A stretch of 64,000 nucleotides of DNA, from positions 251,501 through 315,500 of the forward strand of contig JACVTC010000008.1 in the NCBI GenBank assembly GCA_016946835.1, in the 5' to 3' direction. Below, in pieces: positions 1-10,800 of the stretch. The notes under the pieces were generated by a model. It searched no databases. It saw nothing but the letters and a program-made list of their open reading frames with translations, and had not been told where the DNA came from. Each line of letters opens with the position of its first letter. The first letter of the stretch is position 1. The translations under genes and the position numbers were made by a program. This DNA is from Neocallimastix lanati (nom. inval.). Taxonomy: Eukaryota; Neocallimastigomycota; Neocallimastigomycetes; Neocallimastigales; Neocallimastigaceae.

Positions 1-216
1 TACATTATTCACTTGTTGAGTATCTAAAAAAAAAAAAAAAAAAAAAAGAAATATTTTAATCAACAAATAGATTAATACTTCCTTTATTGATTATACACTT
101 TATTAGATTTAATGTTGATAAATCAATAATATATATATATTAATTAAAAACTATCGAAAGATTAATAATTAATAATTATGAACTTATTTTTATTTTTATA
201 TCAATATTTATAATTA
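1..216. other. 3' flank of the ankyrin gene
   Basis: This is AT-rich non-coding sequence with an A-tract near positions 29-47. On the minus strand an AATAAA-like hexamer lies near 82-87, about 130 bases past the ankyrin stop codon. It is a possible poly(A) signal, but such hexamers are frequent by chance at this base composition. No other feature is seen. Confidence 0.4.
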
Positions 217-1848
217 TTATTTAGCTCCATGTGCATATAAATAACACCTTATTTCATAAGTACATTTTGGAGGTATAGAATAATCTCTGTTCCACTTATT
301 TACATCAGCTCCATGTTTCACTAAATATCTCACTAGAGTTTTATTCCCTTTTCTGCATGCAACCATTAAAGGGGTATCATCACCTACTTTTATATTTACA
401 TTTGCTCCATGTTCCACTAAATAGCTTACTAGAGTTATATTTTCTTTATCACATGCAATTGTTAAAGGTGTCTTCTTATCTCCTTCTCTATTTACATCTG
501 CTCCATGTTCCACTAAATATTTTACTAAAGCTAAATTTTCATTTTTACAAAAAATGTTTAAAGGTGTATCTCCTTTATATCCACTTTTATTTACATCTGC
601 TCCATGTTCCACTAAACATTCCACTAGAGTTATATTTTCTTTATCAATTGCAGCCATTAAAGGTGTAATATTACAAAATCCACTTTTATTTACATCTGCT
701 CCATGTTCCACTAAATATTTTACAATAGTACTATTTCCATTGTTTATTGCATATAATAAGACTGAATCACCAATATAATCCGTTCCATTTATATCAGCTC
801 CATGTTCTACTAAATATCTTACTAGAGCTTCATTTTCATTCCAACATGAAATCATTAATGGTGTAATTTCTTTAGAGGTTCCTTTTTTATTGACATCTGC
901 TCCATGTTCTATTAAGTACTTTACTATAGCTTCATTTTCATTCCAACATGAAATCATTAATGGCGTATTATCATTAGTACCTTTTATATTGACATCTGCT
1001 CCATATTCCACAAAATATTTTACTAGAGTTTCATTTTCATTAATACATGCAGCTGTTAAAGCTGTTATACTACCATCTCCAGTTTCATTTATATATGCTC
1101 CATTTTCCACTAAACATTTTATTATAGCGAAATTTCCTCCTTTACATGCCATTAAAAAAACTGTAGGATTACTACTACCATACCCTACTTTTCCATTGGG
1201 ATTTTCTCCAAGTTTCAATAAATATTTAACGATATATTCATTTTCATCTATACAAGCATTATATAAATATTTATTTATATTAGAATTGAAAGTATTAATA
1301 ATTGATATTTGATACTTTTTATCTTCAATTTTATTTTTCAATTCAGAGGTTGATATAGATTCATTATTTTTATATAAATGACATAAATTGAGAATAAACT
1401 CATTATCATAGAATTTAAAATTTTCAAAAATTATATCTAATAATTCAATATTTTCATCTTTTATTAAAGTTTGAATCAAAATTGAAGTTATCCAAAATTT
1501 TAGACTCACTTCGTTTTTAACAATAAAATTTAATGCATCTTTCGAAAGTAACTGCATTTTATATATTTCATATATTATATCCTTGTTCTCATTGAAAATT
1601 TTATTAATATTATTATTATTTAAATAATTCAATAATTCTAAATTTTGACTATAAATTGCCAATACATATAGACCTATAATAATATCTTCATTATTATTTG
1701 AATTATTTTTTTTTGTTGAATTCAAAACTTTCTTATAAATTATATTATTTACTTTTTTATCCAATAATAATTCATTGAAATCTTTGGTCTTCTTGATTCT
1801 TTTAAGTATATCATTTACAACTGATCTATCATAACTACCTTTCAACAT
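217..1848 (-). CDS. ankyrin-repeat protein, 543 aa
   Basis: An intact single-exon gene and the only clear host protein gene in the window. Residues 1 to about 190 are helical, lysine- and asparagine-rich and match no domain I recognise. From about residue 193 to 520 there are ten ankyrin repeats of 33-35 residues, with the pattern PLMxAC...NENxxLVKYLVEHGADVNK. The first two are more diverged (KYLLKLGENPN, KCLVENGAYIN). The last about 20 residues (YEIRCYLYAHGAK) look like a capping half-repeat. No signal peptide or membrane segment is visible. Ankyrin arrays bind other proteins; the partner here cannot be told. Start: the first ATG of a long open frame, preceded by an A-rich leader. Proteins with this N-terminal block and these repeats are numerous in gut fungi (general knowledge, not searched). 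Confidence in the coding call is high; function is unknown. Confidence 0.93.
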   Translation of the reverse strand: MLKGSYDRSVVNDILKRIKKTKDFNELLLDKKVNNIIYKKVLNSTKKNNSNNNEDIIIGLYVLAIYSQNLELLNYLNNNNINKIFNENKDIIYEIYKMQLLSKDALNFIVKNEVSLKFWITSILIQTLIKDENIELLDIIFENFKFYDNEFILNLCHLYKNNESISTSELKNKIEDKKYQISIINTFNSNINKYLYNACIDENEYIVKYLLKLGENPNGKVGYGSSNPTVFLMACKGGNFAIIKCLVENGAYINETGDGSITALTAACINENETLVKYFVEYGADVNIKGTNDNTPLMISCWNENEAIVKYLIEHGADVNKKGTSKEITPLMISCWNENEALVRYLVEHGADINGTDYIGDSVLLYAINNGNSTIVKYLVEHGADVNKSGFCNITPLMAAIDKENITLVECLVEHGADVNKSGYKGDTPLNIFCKNENLALVKYLVEHGADVNREGDKKTPLTIACDKENITLVSYLVEHGANVNIKVGDDTPLMVACRKGNKTLVRYLVKHGADVNKWNRDYSIPPKCTYEIRCYLYAHGAK

Positions 1849-1950
1849 GAGAGTGTAATTGTTATTTTTATTTAATAATTTTTTTTATTTATAAATCAAT
1901 ATTTTTTTTTTTTTTAATTTATTTCAATTTATTATAAATTAATATTTTTT

Positions 1951-2226
1951 TTTATTTATTTTAATATATTATAAGATAATATTCGTTTTATTATTTTTAT
2001 TATTTATTTTAATATATTATAAATTAATATTTTTTTTTATTTATTTTAATATATTATAAGTTAATATTTTTTTTTATTATTTTTATTATTTATTTTAATA
2101 TATTATAAATCAATATTTTTTTTTATTATTTTTATTATTTATTTTAATATATTATAAATCAATATTTTTTTTTATTATTTTTATTATTTATTTTAATATA
2201 TTATAAATCAATAATTTTTTTTTTTT
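1951..2226. repeat. tandem repeat, 49-bp period
   Basis: The anchor AATATATTAT recurs at 1963, 2011, 2048, 2097, 2146 and 2195, giving spacings of 48, 37, 49, 49 and 49. Each unit is an AATATATTATAAATCAATA-like core followed by a long T-run and TTATTATTTTTATTATT. The last three units are almost identical, so the array expanded or homogenised recently. It begins about 100 bases upstream of the ankyrin start codon. Confidence 0.85.
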
Positions 2227-2242
2227 TTTTAACTTTATTTTT

Positions 2243-2322
2243 AAAAACTTGTTTTATTTTGTTTTTTTGTTTTTGTTTTTGTTTTTTTGTTTTTGTTTTT
2301 GTTTTTTGTTTTTTTTTTTCAA
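2243..2322. repeat. TTTTTG low-complexity tract
   Basis: Runs of T broken by single G (TTTTTGTTTTTG and longer variants) over about 80 bases. On the other strand this is an A-rich tract with regularly spaced C. It looks like a simple-sequence expansion. Confidence 0.7.
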
Positions 2323-2488
2323 TTTTTTAAAATTTTGGCAAAATCAAGTGGTATTTATAGAAAAAATTATTTATTTATGAAAACTAATTAAAAAATGAAA
2401 ACAATATTAAATGGATAAAAAAAAATTTTTTTTTTTTTAAAAAAAAATAATCAATAGAAAGTTCTTTAATTTGAGTGTGTTGTATATA

Positions 2489-2960
2489 GGGGTTTCGAAA
2501 ATTTTTATTACAAAAATTTGTATTTTGTTGTATGGCTTAAATATTTTTAATTTTAAGCCACTTAATTTTATTAAAATTTTAATGAATAATAATTAATTAA
2601 TTAAATAAATAAAATTACAATTCCAAAAAATTTTCAAACATGTAATATTACGTGGTGCGTATATCTAATTGTATCATAAATTTGTGTCTTTTTTCTACAA
2701 TTTTTAAAAAGCCATATATTCACAATATGGCGTGAATAATAATTGTGGTAATATTTTATGACGTAAATTTATAAGCCACCAAGAATTTGGTGAAATTCAA
2801 CTGGACGAAATTCAACTTTTAGGCGAAATACAACACTTCAATAAATAATAATTAGGTTAAGTATTTCTATTTAACATTAAAAAATAAAATAAAAATATGA
2901 AATAAGAAAACAACAAAATACAAATTTATGAAATAAAAATTTTCGAAATGACACACCCCC
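2489..2960. mobile_element. non-autonomous TIR element (MITE-like), 472 bp
   Basis: The left arm at 2489-2530 (GGGG, TTTCGAAAATTTTTATT, then a TTTGTATTTTGTTG block) pairs with the reverse complement of 2911-2960. The only large gap is about seven bases missing from the left arm after its first four G. The outermost bases are GGGG and CCCCC. Immediately outside are TGTATATA (2481-2488) and TGTATTTA (2961-2968), an 8-bp duplication with one difference. There is no coding capacity. An 8-bp duplication with GGGG...TTTCG ends fits a Mutator-like miniature element; family membership is inference from end similarity to the transposon at 21529-24631. Confidence 0.72.
2791..2834 (+). repeat. three GCGAAATxCAAC-type motifs inside the MITE
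   Basis: Three direct copies of a motif of the form (T/C/G)GAAAT(T/A)CAAC lie within 44 bases. The right end of the Mutator-like element near 24.6 kb carries three copies of a very similar motif (GGCGAAATGCAATCTG). This may be a subterminal remnant of a relative. Confidence 0.55.
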
Positions 2961-2968
2961 TGTATTTA

Positions 2969-4040
2969 GTAATATTTCGGAAAATGAGGCTTCCTTTATA
3001 AATATTACATACATGAAAAGTGGCATATCATATGACTATCTAATTTTTTTTTTGTTGCCGTATTAAAAAATTATATTATTTAAAAAAAAATTTATTTTTT
3101 AATATTTCTTTTTTATCGTTTAAAATGACCTTTTGTATACTACAACATTATTAATTTTTATGTTTTATTATATTTATATCAATATTTTATTTTTATTATT
3201 ATTATAAACATTAATATTTTATTTTATTAATATATTAATATTAATATTATTTTGTTAATATAAATGTTTTATTTTATTAATGATGCTGCATTACTATTTT
3301 ATACTTAAACTGTTTTCATAATTATTTAATATATAATAGTAAATTTTATATATTAAATAATTATGAAAACAGTTTAAGTATAATAGTAAATTTTATATAT
3401 TAGAACAGCATTATTAATTTCAATACTTTATTTCATTAATATCAATATTTTTTTTATTATTATTACTAGCATTAATATTTCATTAATAGTACTTCTTTAT
3501 ACTTTAAATTATTTTAATAATAATAATATTTTATTTTTGTTAATAGCACTACTATTTTATACTTCATGTTCATAATAATTTAATATAAAATACTAAAGTT
3601 TATATGTTAAACTAAAGAACTTTTTATTTTATGTTAAAATAACAAGATAAATCCAATATTATTCATCTATAATTATTCTAATAAAAATTTATTATTCTTA
3701 ATTTTTTCTTGATAGTATTTATATAATTATTTATTAATTTTTTTTTATTTCTTTTTTTTATTATTTAAAATATCCTCTTTTATACAATGATATTTTTAAT
3801 TTCAATATTTTATTAACATCAATATTTTATTTTTATTATTATTATTAACATTAATATTTCTATTATTATTTATAAATTTTTTATATATATATATATATCT
3901 TTTTTTAATATTTAAAATAACTTTTATATACTACATCAATTTCAATATTTTATTTTTATTTTTAATAAATGTTAATATTGAGCCACATTCAAAAATAAAA
4001 TATTTATGTAATCTACCATATACATATTTGTTGACAGCGT
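2969..4040. other. gene-free AT-rich stretch with degenerate dispersed repeats
   Basis: No open frame of note. A degenerate unit recurs about four times (near 3095-3230, 3400-3485, 3755-3870 and 3895-3990): a T-rich lead, ACCTTTTGTATAC-like text, then TTTCAATATTTTATT and repeated ATTAATATT. This looks like decayed repeat DNA. The palindrome at 3301-3381 is listed on its own. Confidence 0.5.
3301..3381. repeat. 33-bp perfect palindrome with 15-base loop
   Basis: The left arm 3301-3333 starts ATACTTAAACTGTTTTC. The right arm 3349-3381 is its exact reverse complement. With one single-base slip the pairing extends about nine bases further outward. It could extrude as a cruciform, or be a very short foldback element. 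Confidence 0.9.
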
Positions 4041-4114
4041 CCGAAATGCAAATCCCCCTTTAATTTATTTATTAAAAAAATTTTTTTTAAAAAAAAAGGG
4101 GTGAGGCATTTCGG
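4041..4114. repeat. back-to-back Mutator-like element ends
   Basis: CCGAAATGCAAATCCCCC at 4041-4058 is an imperfect inverted copy of GGGGTGAGGCATTTCGG at 4098-4114, with about 40 A/T bases between. In the transposon at 21529-24631 the G-run is outermost and GCATTTCG lies inward. Here the C-run of one end faces the G-run of the next, so a right end abuts a left end. Neither partner end is obvious nearby. Confidence 0.6.
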
Positions 4115-4385
4115 TATTATATAAAATTTTAATAAATAAATAAATAAATAAATATAAATAATAAATGAATTAATATTTATAAATAGAATTAAGCGTTAAT
4201 AATTTTCGACTTTATTAATAGTTTTATTATTTATGTTGTGTATCCTTTTTCTTGTAATTCAAAACACAACAGAAAATTCAAGGAATAAAAAATTTTTTTC
4301 TAATATGAAGATAATAATTATTTTTAATTATTTTTTTTTTTATTTATTTTTTTATTTTTTTTTGAATATATTAATTTCGATAATA
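4115..4385. other. AT-rich spacer, nothing recognised
   Basis: Contains an AAATAAATAAAT run near 4131-4152 and T-rich tracts. No LTR or leader of the following copia element is seen here, so that element is cut off at its 5' side. Confidence 0.5.
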
Positions 4386-4393
4386 TTAGGCCA

Positions 4394-5800
4394 ATGATAG
4401 AAAGAGACATAGATCTAGTTGAGATAATTGAAAATGAAAAAACAACTGCTGAAGATAACCATATTAATATAAACAAATACATAAATTCAGTAAATCATAT
4501 GCATGAAACTGAAGAATTTGAAGAAACTCATGAATGGTACTACGATACAGGGGCATATGAATACATAATTAACAATAAAAGTTTTTTGAAAAACTTTAAA
4601 AAGGAAAAAGTATACTTATGTTGTGCTAATAATTCTGTTATTGAATTTGAAGGATATGGATCATATGAATTTTATATAAACAATTATAAATTTATTTTAA
4701 AAAGAGTATTATATTCAGAAAAGGTAAAAAAAATCTCTTTAGTGCCATAGAATTAGCAAAACTGGGCATAATATCAATTATTAAACCCTTAAATAATGAA
4801 AAAGTGAGGTTAGAATTAAGAAATATAAAGAATAAATATATTGGGTACTTTGAATCTAATAATTATAATCAGTTCAAAAATGGAAGTCTTATTTAAAGTA
4901 AACAATAATAACTTTAAAAAGAAAGAAATATTATCAGTAGATAAAACTGATAATATAAACAAAGAAATATGGCATAGAAGATTTTGCCACTTCTACCAAG
5001 ATAATTTAAACAAATATTTAGACATGCATAATATTAAAAGTCCATTATTTCTAGATTGAAAAATCACAAAAATGAAAAGAATAGCATATAATGGTGAACC
5101 ATCTCGAGCTAAAGAAAAATTAGAAGTTATACATTCGGATATTTCTGGACCTTTAAACCCTTCCATAGATAATAAAAAATATTTTATTACTTTTATGGAT
5201 GAATTTTCAAGAAAAGTTTGGATTTTCACCCTGAAATTCAAATTTGAGGCACCAGATATTATTATTGATTTCTTTAAATATTTAAATAATCAGTTTAAAG
5301 AATTATCGATTAAAAAATTTAGAACTGATGGGGGCAAAGAATATAAAAATAAGAAGATTAACAAATTATGTAAAGAATATGGTATAGAAAAACAATATTC
5401 TGCACCATATAACCCCGAAATAAAAAGAAAGGCAGAAGGAATTAATCAAACCTTAATGAATGCCACTATTACACTTCTACATTGGGCAGGTATGTCTGAA
5501 AATTTCTGGGAATACGCCATTAAACAAGCTTGCTATATTTATAACAAAATACCACATTCTGGAAACGAAAACTTAATTCCATATGAAGTGTTTGAAGATA
5601 AAAAGGTATCTATAAAACATTAAAGAACATGTGGTTGAGTATGCTATTATAAAGATTTTGCTCAACATAAGCCAAAATTTGCACCAAACTCGAAAAAAGG
5701 AATATTTCTAGGTTTCGATAATCAAACCTACTCATATATAGTTATGGATGAAAAAGATTTAAATATTCATCACGTCAGAGAAGTTGAGTGTTTAGAAAAA
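4394..5800 (+). pseudogene. copia A protease and integrase region
   Basis: Near 4530-4750 lies the retropepsin-type block (WYYDTGAYEYI, then ANNSVIEFEGYGSYEF). Near 4960-5070 is the GAG-pre-integrase motif (IWHRRFCHFYQDNL, H...H with a later C). Integrase core text follows from about 5090 (LEVIHSDISGPL, FMDEFSRKVWIF, RTDGGKEYKNKKI, YGIEKQYSAPYNPE) to about 5620, then the C-terminal segment to about 5800. Family roles: cleavage of Gag-Pol and insertion of the cDNA. The region is broken. Confidence 0.85.
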
Positions 5801-5929
5801 TGAACCTTCAAATTTCAAATATATAAATACATCAATGGAAGACCCTTATTTTGCCTTTAAAAACCTAAATAGAAATAATATGGGACTTATTATTAACAAT
5901 AGAGAAGAAAGAAATTTAATTTCAGAAGG

Positions 5930-7261
5930 AAATGTTGAGGAAAACGTAAATAATAATAATAATAATGAAGAAGTAAATAATATGGAAGAAGAAGTTATGA
6001 AGAAATAAATAATGTTGAAGAAGAATTAAATAATAAAGAAATAAATATTGAAGAAAATATTAATACGGAAAATGAAAATATGGAAAATATTAATATGGAT
6101 AATAAAAATAATCAAAATAATGTAAGAAACATAGAAGAAAATATAAACGAAAGAAGAGCTGTGGAAGAAGAAATCGTAAAAGAAGAAAGAAACAATAATA
6201 CGAATATTTCTTACGATATATTACCTGTTAACATTACTAACAATAATGAAAATCTTGAAAAATATAATATAAATGATAGTAATAATTTAAATAGCAAAAA
6301 TATCGATAATATAATGAAAAAAACAATAAAAAAGGATAATAATATCTCAAGTGGAGGAGAATATTCTAACAAAGAAGTTAATATGGATACAGAAAAGTAT
6401 ATTGTAAATGAGAAATATTATAATAAAATTCTGACAATAAAAGATAAAAATAATACAAGAGATAATAATTATTATATATATAATAAACACAACAATACCA
6501 TGAATATGGAAAACACTAAAAGTATTTCAAATAAAGACAACACAAAAATGAATTCTAAAATTTTTATTGATGAGTATAGTAATTCGAAATTTACTCCTGA
6601 GAATAATAATAAATCATTTAAAAGAGATACCTTTGATTCTATTTATGAAATAAACAATAATATACATAATTATAAAAAGAAGATAGATAATAATAATGAA
6701 AATAATATAGATAACTTGCCTTCTACTTCCAATAATATTCCGAATTGTAAAATACGTGTTAATACGGAAATTTCAAATTTCAAATTTAAGAAATTTAATT
6801 CTAGTGAATTTCTTAAAAATAATAATCCTGTTAAAAGTAGGAAAGGAAAGGTAGTTATCATTGACGATGAAACCCATAAACCATACATTCCTGTTACTCC
6901 TTCTACTTCCATTGTTGATATTCCTACAATTAATAAAATTATTGATAAAAAACCAATAATAATAGAAAATAAAGAAATTAGTAAAAATTATAATTCTGAT
7001 AATATAAATAGTTCAAAAAATGATACTTACAAGAATGAAAAAAATTTAAATAATAAAAATTCTTCAAAAAATAACAAAATTCTTCATAAAATATTTTGTG
7101 AAAATGAAAAAATTTTTAATAATAAAAATTTTTCAAAATTCAACAAAAATTTTACTGCAAAATTATTGAAAGATAATTCTCAATTTAATGCTAATAATAA
7201 CAAACTTAAATTAAATTCTAATAATACTATTAATCAATTAAATAATAATTCAAATTTAAAG
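5930..7261 (+). pseudogene. copia A asparagine-rich spacer
   Basis: A low-complexity, Asn/Lys/Glu/Ile-rich reading frame of about 430 residues lies between integrase and where reverse transcriptase should begin. Phrases such as RKGKVVIIDDETHKPYIP stand out as less biased. Similar spacers occur in every copia element of this window. Gypsy B is inserted at its downstream end. Confidence 0.7.
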
Positions 7262-7265
7262 GTTA

Positions 7266-7405
7266 TGATATAAAACATATGTATAGCAACATATATGTAT
7301 ATTTAATAATAATTATTAAATATTAAATTTATATCTCTTCTGTCAATAATAATATTTGAAATAATTTCTTATTCATATATTATTCAATATTCATATATAT
7401 AATAT
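7266..7405 (+). repeat. gypsy B 5' LTR remnant
   Basis: About 140 bases match the start of the LTR at 11547 (TGATATAAAAC, then AGCAACATAT), after which the two diverge. A 30-bp perfect palindrome (7389-7418, centre AATATT) straddles the point of divergence. Confidence 0.8.
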
Positions 7406-7727
7406 TATATATATGAATATAACCCATATAATATAAATAATAATTATTTAAATAATAGGAACAATAATAATTTTAAAATTAACAACAATCAAATACCTAA
7501 TAATGATGGAATGGATGACTTGGTAAATAGAATGCAGAGTTTATAGATTAAAACATGCTATTTCTGTAACCAACCTGTTCATCTTGTTTAGGATTGTACC
7601 GAATTAGCCAAAATTAAACAAGATCCAAACTTCATAAATTACTTTAATATACAAAAAAACTGAATAATGGAAGAAGGCAAACTTCCCATAATCAAATTGC
7701 CTCTTCCCCTGTAATAACTGCAGCAAC
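7406..7727 (+). pseudogene. gypsy B gag remnant with zinc knuckle
   Basis: Asn-rich text leads to a CCHC-like knuckle (CYFCNQPVHLV then DC) near 7556-7600, comparable with CYWCHEPGHIIRYC in gypsy D. The rest of gag is not present. Confidence 0.6.
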
Positions 7728-8164
7728 ATGGAAAACACTAATTATGATGCAATTATTGCTGCAGCAATATGTAGTAGAGAAGAAAAATTTGCATCTCCAC
7801 CTAAAGCAAAAAGAAATTTTATAAACAATAATGATATTAAAATAAATAATAATGATTACAATAACAATATAAATGAAAATAACAATAATGATTTAACTAT
7901 CAATAATAATGTTAACAACAATATCTCATATAATTTACGAAATCGGAAAATTTTAAAACCAAATTTAAATAATAATATTAAGAAAAGCATTAAAAATAAA
8001 GGAAGCAACAATGATAATGAAAATAAAAGCAATAATAATAATATTAATGAAAATTTAATTAATAATAATTCAAATAATTATATTATCAATAATTATACAC
8101 CCAACTTGAATACAAATAATAATAATAAAAATAATAATAATAAAAATAATAATAATAAAAATAA

Positions 8165-8218
<54 letters not shown>

Positions 8219-9230
8219 CAATAATAAAAACAATAATAAAAACATATTAGAAAATAAAATTGATATAGATTCAATGGAATTAAATATATCTCTATCTAAT
8301 ATCAGTAATAAATTTAACAAAAAAAAATATAGTACAAAAATATTGGATCAAAATAATAAGAAGGAAAAAACTACTAGAGTAGGTCAAATCATTAAATTAT
8401 TAGATGGTATTGAACCTTATGATATTATAGAAGAATTACAAAATACTACAGCAAATATTACCCAATTAATAAGCATAAGTAGTACCCGACGTTCGGATAT
8501 CACTAAAAGTTTTAAAAAGGTAAGAACTGAGGATGATGATGCAGTAGTAGGATATGCAGAATATCATAATGATATAGAAGAATTTGAAATAGTAATTAAT
8601 CCTACCCATTGCTATATTACAAGAGAAATTCAAGAACACGATATTGCTATTGTCAATGGTACAGTTAATGGTCATTCTGCTGCTGTATTAATTGATGGTG
8701 GTAGTAATACATATTTGGTAACCAGAAATTTCCTAAATAAAAATATTAAAAATTATACCATAGTTGGTTCTACTTCTGGTTGAGTGCATCAGGTATTATC
8801 CAACACCGAAGAACATATTTATGAAATGGTAAAATTAGAAGTACAAATTGGTAATCTAAAAATTAATGCTATCTTTAGAATTTTTGATAATGACGACTCA
8901 ATATTTGATATAATAATTAATTTAAAAATACAGGCAGATTATAAATTATTAGTAGATACAGATAGTAAATATTTAAACATAAAAAGTGGTATTAATAATG
9001 TTAATGATGTGTTTACCTTTAGTGCGGTCCCATTGGCTCCTTTGGAAGACGTGCAGGAACTTCATACACAGTGTATGTTTTGCTATATATTAGAGAATAA
9101 TACTATTATTAATAATGTAATTAGTACCAATAAAATTAACACAACTAATAAAAATAAAATTTTGGAAGAATTAATTAGCAATATGGATATCAAAGATGGA
9201 AATTTAAAAATGAATTTAAATCTATATTAA
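7728..9230 (+). pseudogene. gypsy B pol N-terminal linker and protease region
   Basis: The region begins MENTNYDAIIAAAICSREEK, which matches the start of the gypsy D pol frame (EEIIAAAKRERDEK). A long Asn tract follows, encoded by an AAT run near 8115-8240. The retropepsin-like block is near 8640-8760 (HDIAIVNGTVNGHSAAVLIDGG). It is homologous in order to gypsy D. Broken. Confidence 0.8.
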
Positions 9231-10800
9231 CTTCATATACAGATGTAATAGCTATATCTAGTGATGATTTAGAGCCATCAAAATTGCTATCTCATCACAT
9301 TGAATTATTAGAAGGTAGCAAACCAATAAAACAAAAAGCATACAGAATTTCCCAGGTACAACTTTTAGCACTAAAAGAAAAATTAAAAAAATTAATAGAC
9401 AAAGGATTCATTGCACCTTCTCATTCATCTTGGTCTTCACCTATTGTTCTAGTACAAAAGAAAAATGGTAGATGGAGACTGTGCATAAATTATAGATTAT
9501 TAAATAAAATAACAAAAAAAGATGCTTATGCCATCCCTATAATTCAAGAAATTTTTGACGGATTGAAAGATGCAGTAATATTTTCTACTATTGATCTTTC
9601 TAGTGGGTATCACCAGATACCTATGTATGAAAATGACCAAGAAATTACTTCTTTTACAACTAAGTTTGGAAATTATTACTTTAAAGTAATGCCTTTCGGA
9701 TTGACTAATGCACCGGCAACCTTCTAATGCGAAATGAATGGGATTTTCTTTGAATTGATTAATATATGTGTTCAAATTTATCTAGATGATATTATTGTTT
9801 ATTCACCATCCATTGAACAACATTTAATCGACCTATCAAATGTATTTAAAATTCTCAGAAAATTTAAATTAAAAATGAACATTGAGAAATATCATTTTTG
9901 TGTTTTTGAAGTGGAGGCTTTAGGATATAAGATTTCAAACAAAGGATTATTACTACTAGAAAAGAAGATAGATGCAATAGAAAAATTAGATAATCCCTCT
10001 AATGTTGCGGAATTACGTTCTTTTCTTGGAATGGTGGGTTACTATAGGAATTTTATTGAAAATTATGCTACATTAATTTCTCCATTATGCAAATTATTAA
10101 GGAAAAATTCTACTTTTGAATGGACTAATGAGCATACTACTAGTATAGAAAAATTAAAGGAAGCTCTTTGTCTAGCACCTTTTTTGTGTTATCCTTGTTA
10201 TGATAAACAATTTATTATACGTACTGATGCTAGTTATCAAGGAATTGGTGGTGTTTTATTGCAACTATATAATGATGAAGTAAAACACCCAGTATTTTAT
10301 ATTAGTCGTTCCCTGCATAAGTCAGAGCTTAATTACCCGATAACAGAGTTAGAAAGTACTGCGGCATATTTTTGAATAAATAAATTTAAACAATATATAT
10401 TAGGTAATCCGTTCCAAACAATATTATATACCGATCATCAACCTTTAGTTCCTATTATTATGAAATGCGAACCTAATACTAGTAAACACGCTCATTGGTG
10501 TGATTTATTCAGTCAACTACAAGTAAAAGTTGTTTACCAACCAGGAAAAAGGAATATTATTGCTGATGCATGATCTCGCATTAGAAAAAAAGAAAATATT
10601 GTAGTAAATGCTATTGCTGAAGAAAATAATAATAATTTGGAAAATAATATTGAAAATAATAATATTGTTGATGAAAATAATGTGGAAATTATTTGAAATA
10701 ACAATAATGAAAATTATCAATCAAACTTTTTAGACGAGGTCGAAAATGAAAAATATATCTCAAAATTTATGAAAAAGTTTTTAAATGATAGATTTATAAC
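9231..10800 (+). pseudogene. gypsy B reverse transcriptase and RNase H region
   Basis: Reverse transcriptase motifs in order: GFIAPSHSSWSSPIVLVQKK, ATIDLSSGYHQIPM-like text, FKVMPFGLTNAPATF, IYLDDIIVYS, then ELRSFLGMVGYYRNFIE. The RNase H block follows (FIIRTDASYQGIGGVLLQLY, VFYISRSLHKSELNY, YTDHQPL) up to the chromodomain-side linker rich in Asn and Glu. Family role: cDNA synthesis and removal of the RNA template. Broken in several places. Confidence 0.85.

Larger units (their letters stand above)
1849..2340. other. upstream region of the ankyrin gene
   Basis: T-rich on the plus strand, hence A-rich in the sense direction of the ankyrin gene. It carries the 49-bp tandem array and a G-interrupted T tract, listed separately. 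It presumably includes the promoter, but no distinct core promoter element can be picked out against this base composition. Confidence 0.4.

Noticed and set aside
357-1312. Open frames antisense to the ankyrin gene rich in Leu, Tyr, Pro and Ser
   Set aside because: They mirror the repeat structure of the ankyrin gene on the other strand and have no domain of their own.
1951-2226. CRISPR-like array
   Set aside because: Units are contiguous, with no unique spacers, and the setting is eukaryotic. It is a plain tandem repeat.
8086-8320. Poly-Tyr/Phe/Leu frames on the minus strand near 8.1-8.3 kb
   Set aside because: Antisense of the AAT/AAC run that encodes Asn in gypsy B; not genes. The same applies to the poly-Tyr frame over the TAA array at 44.7-45.0 kb and the poly-Ile frames at 45.95-46.26 kb.
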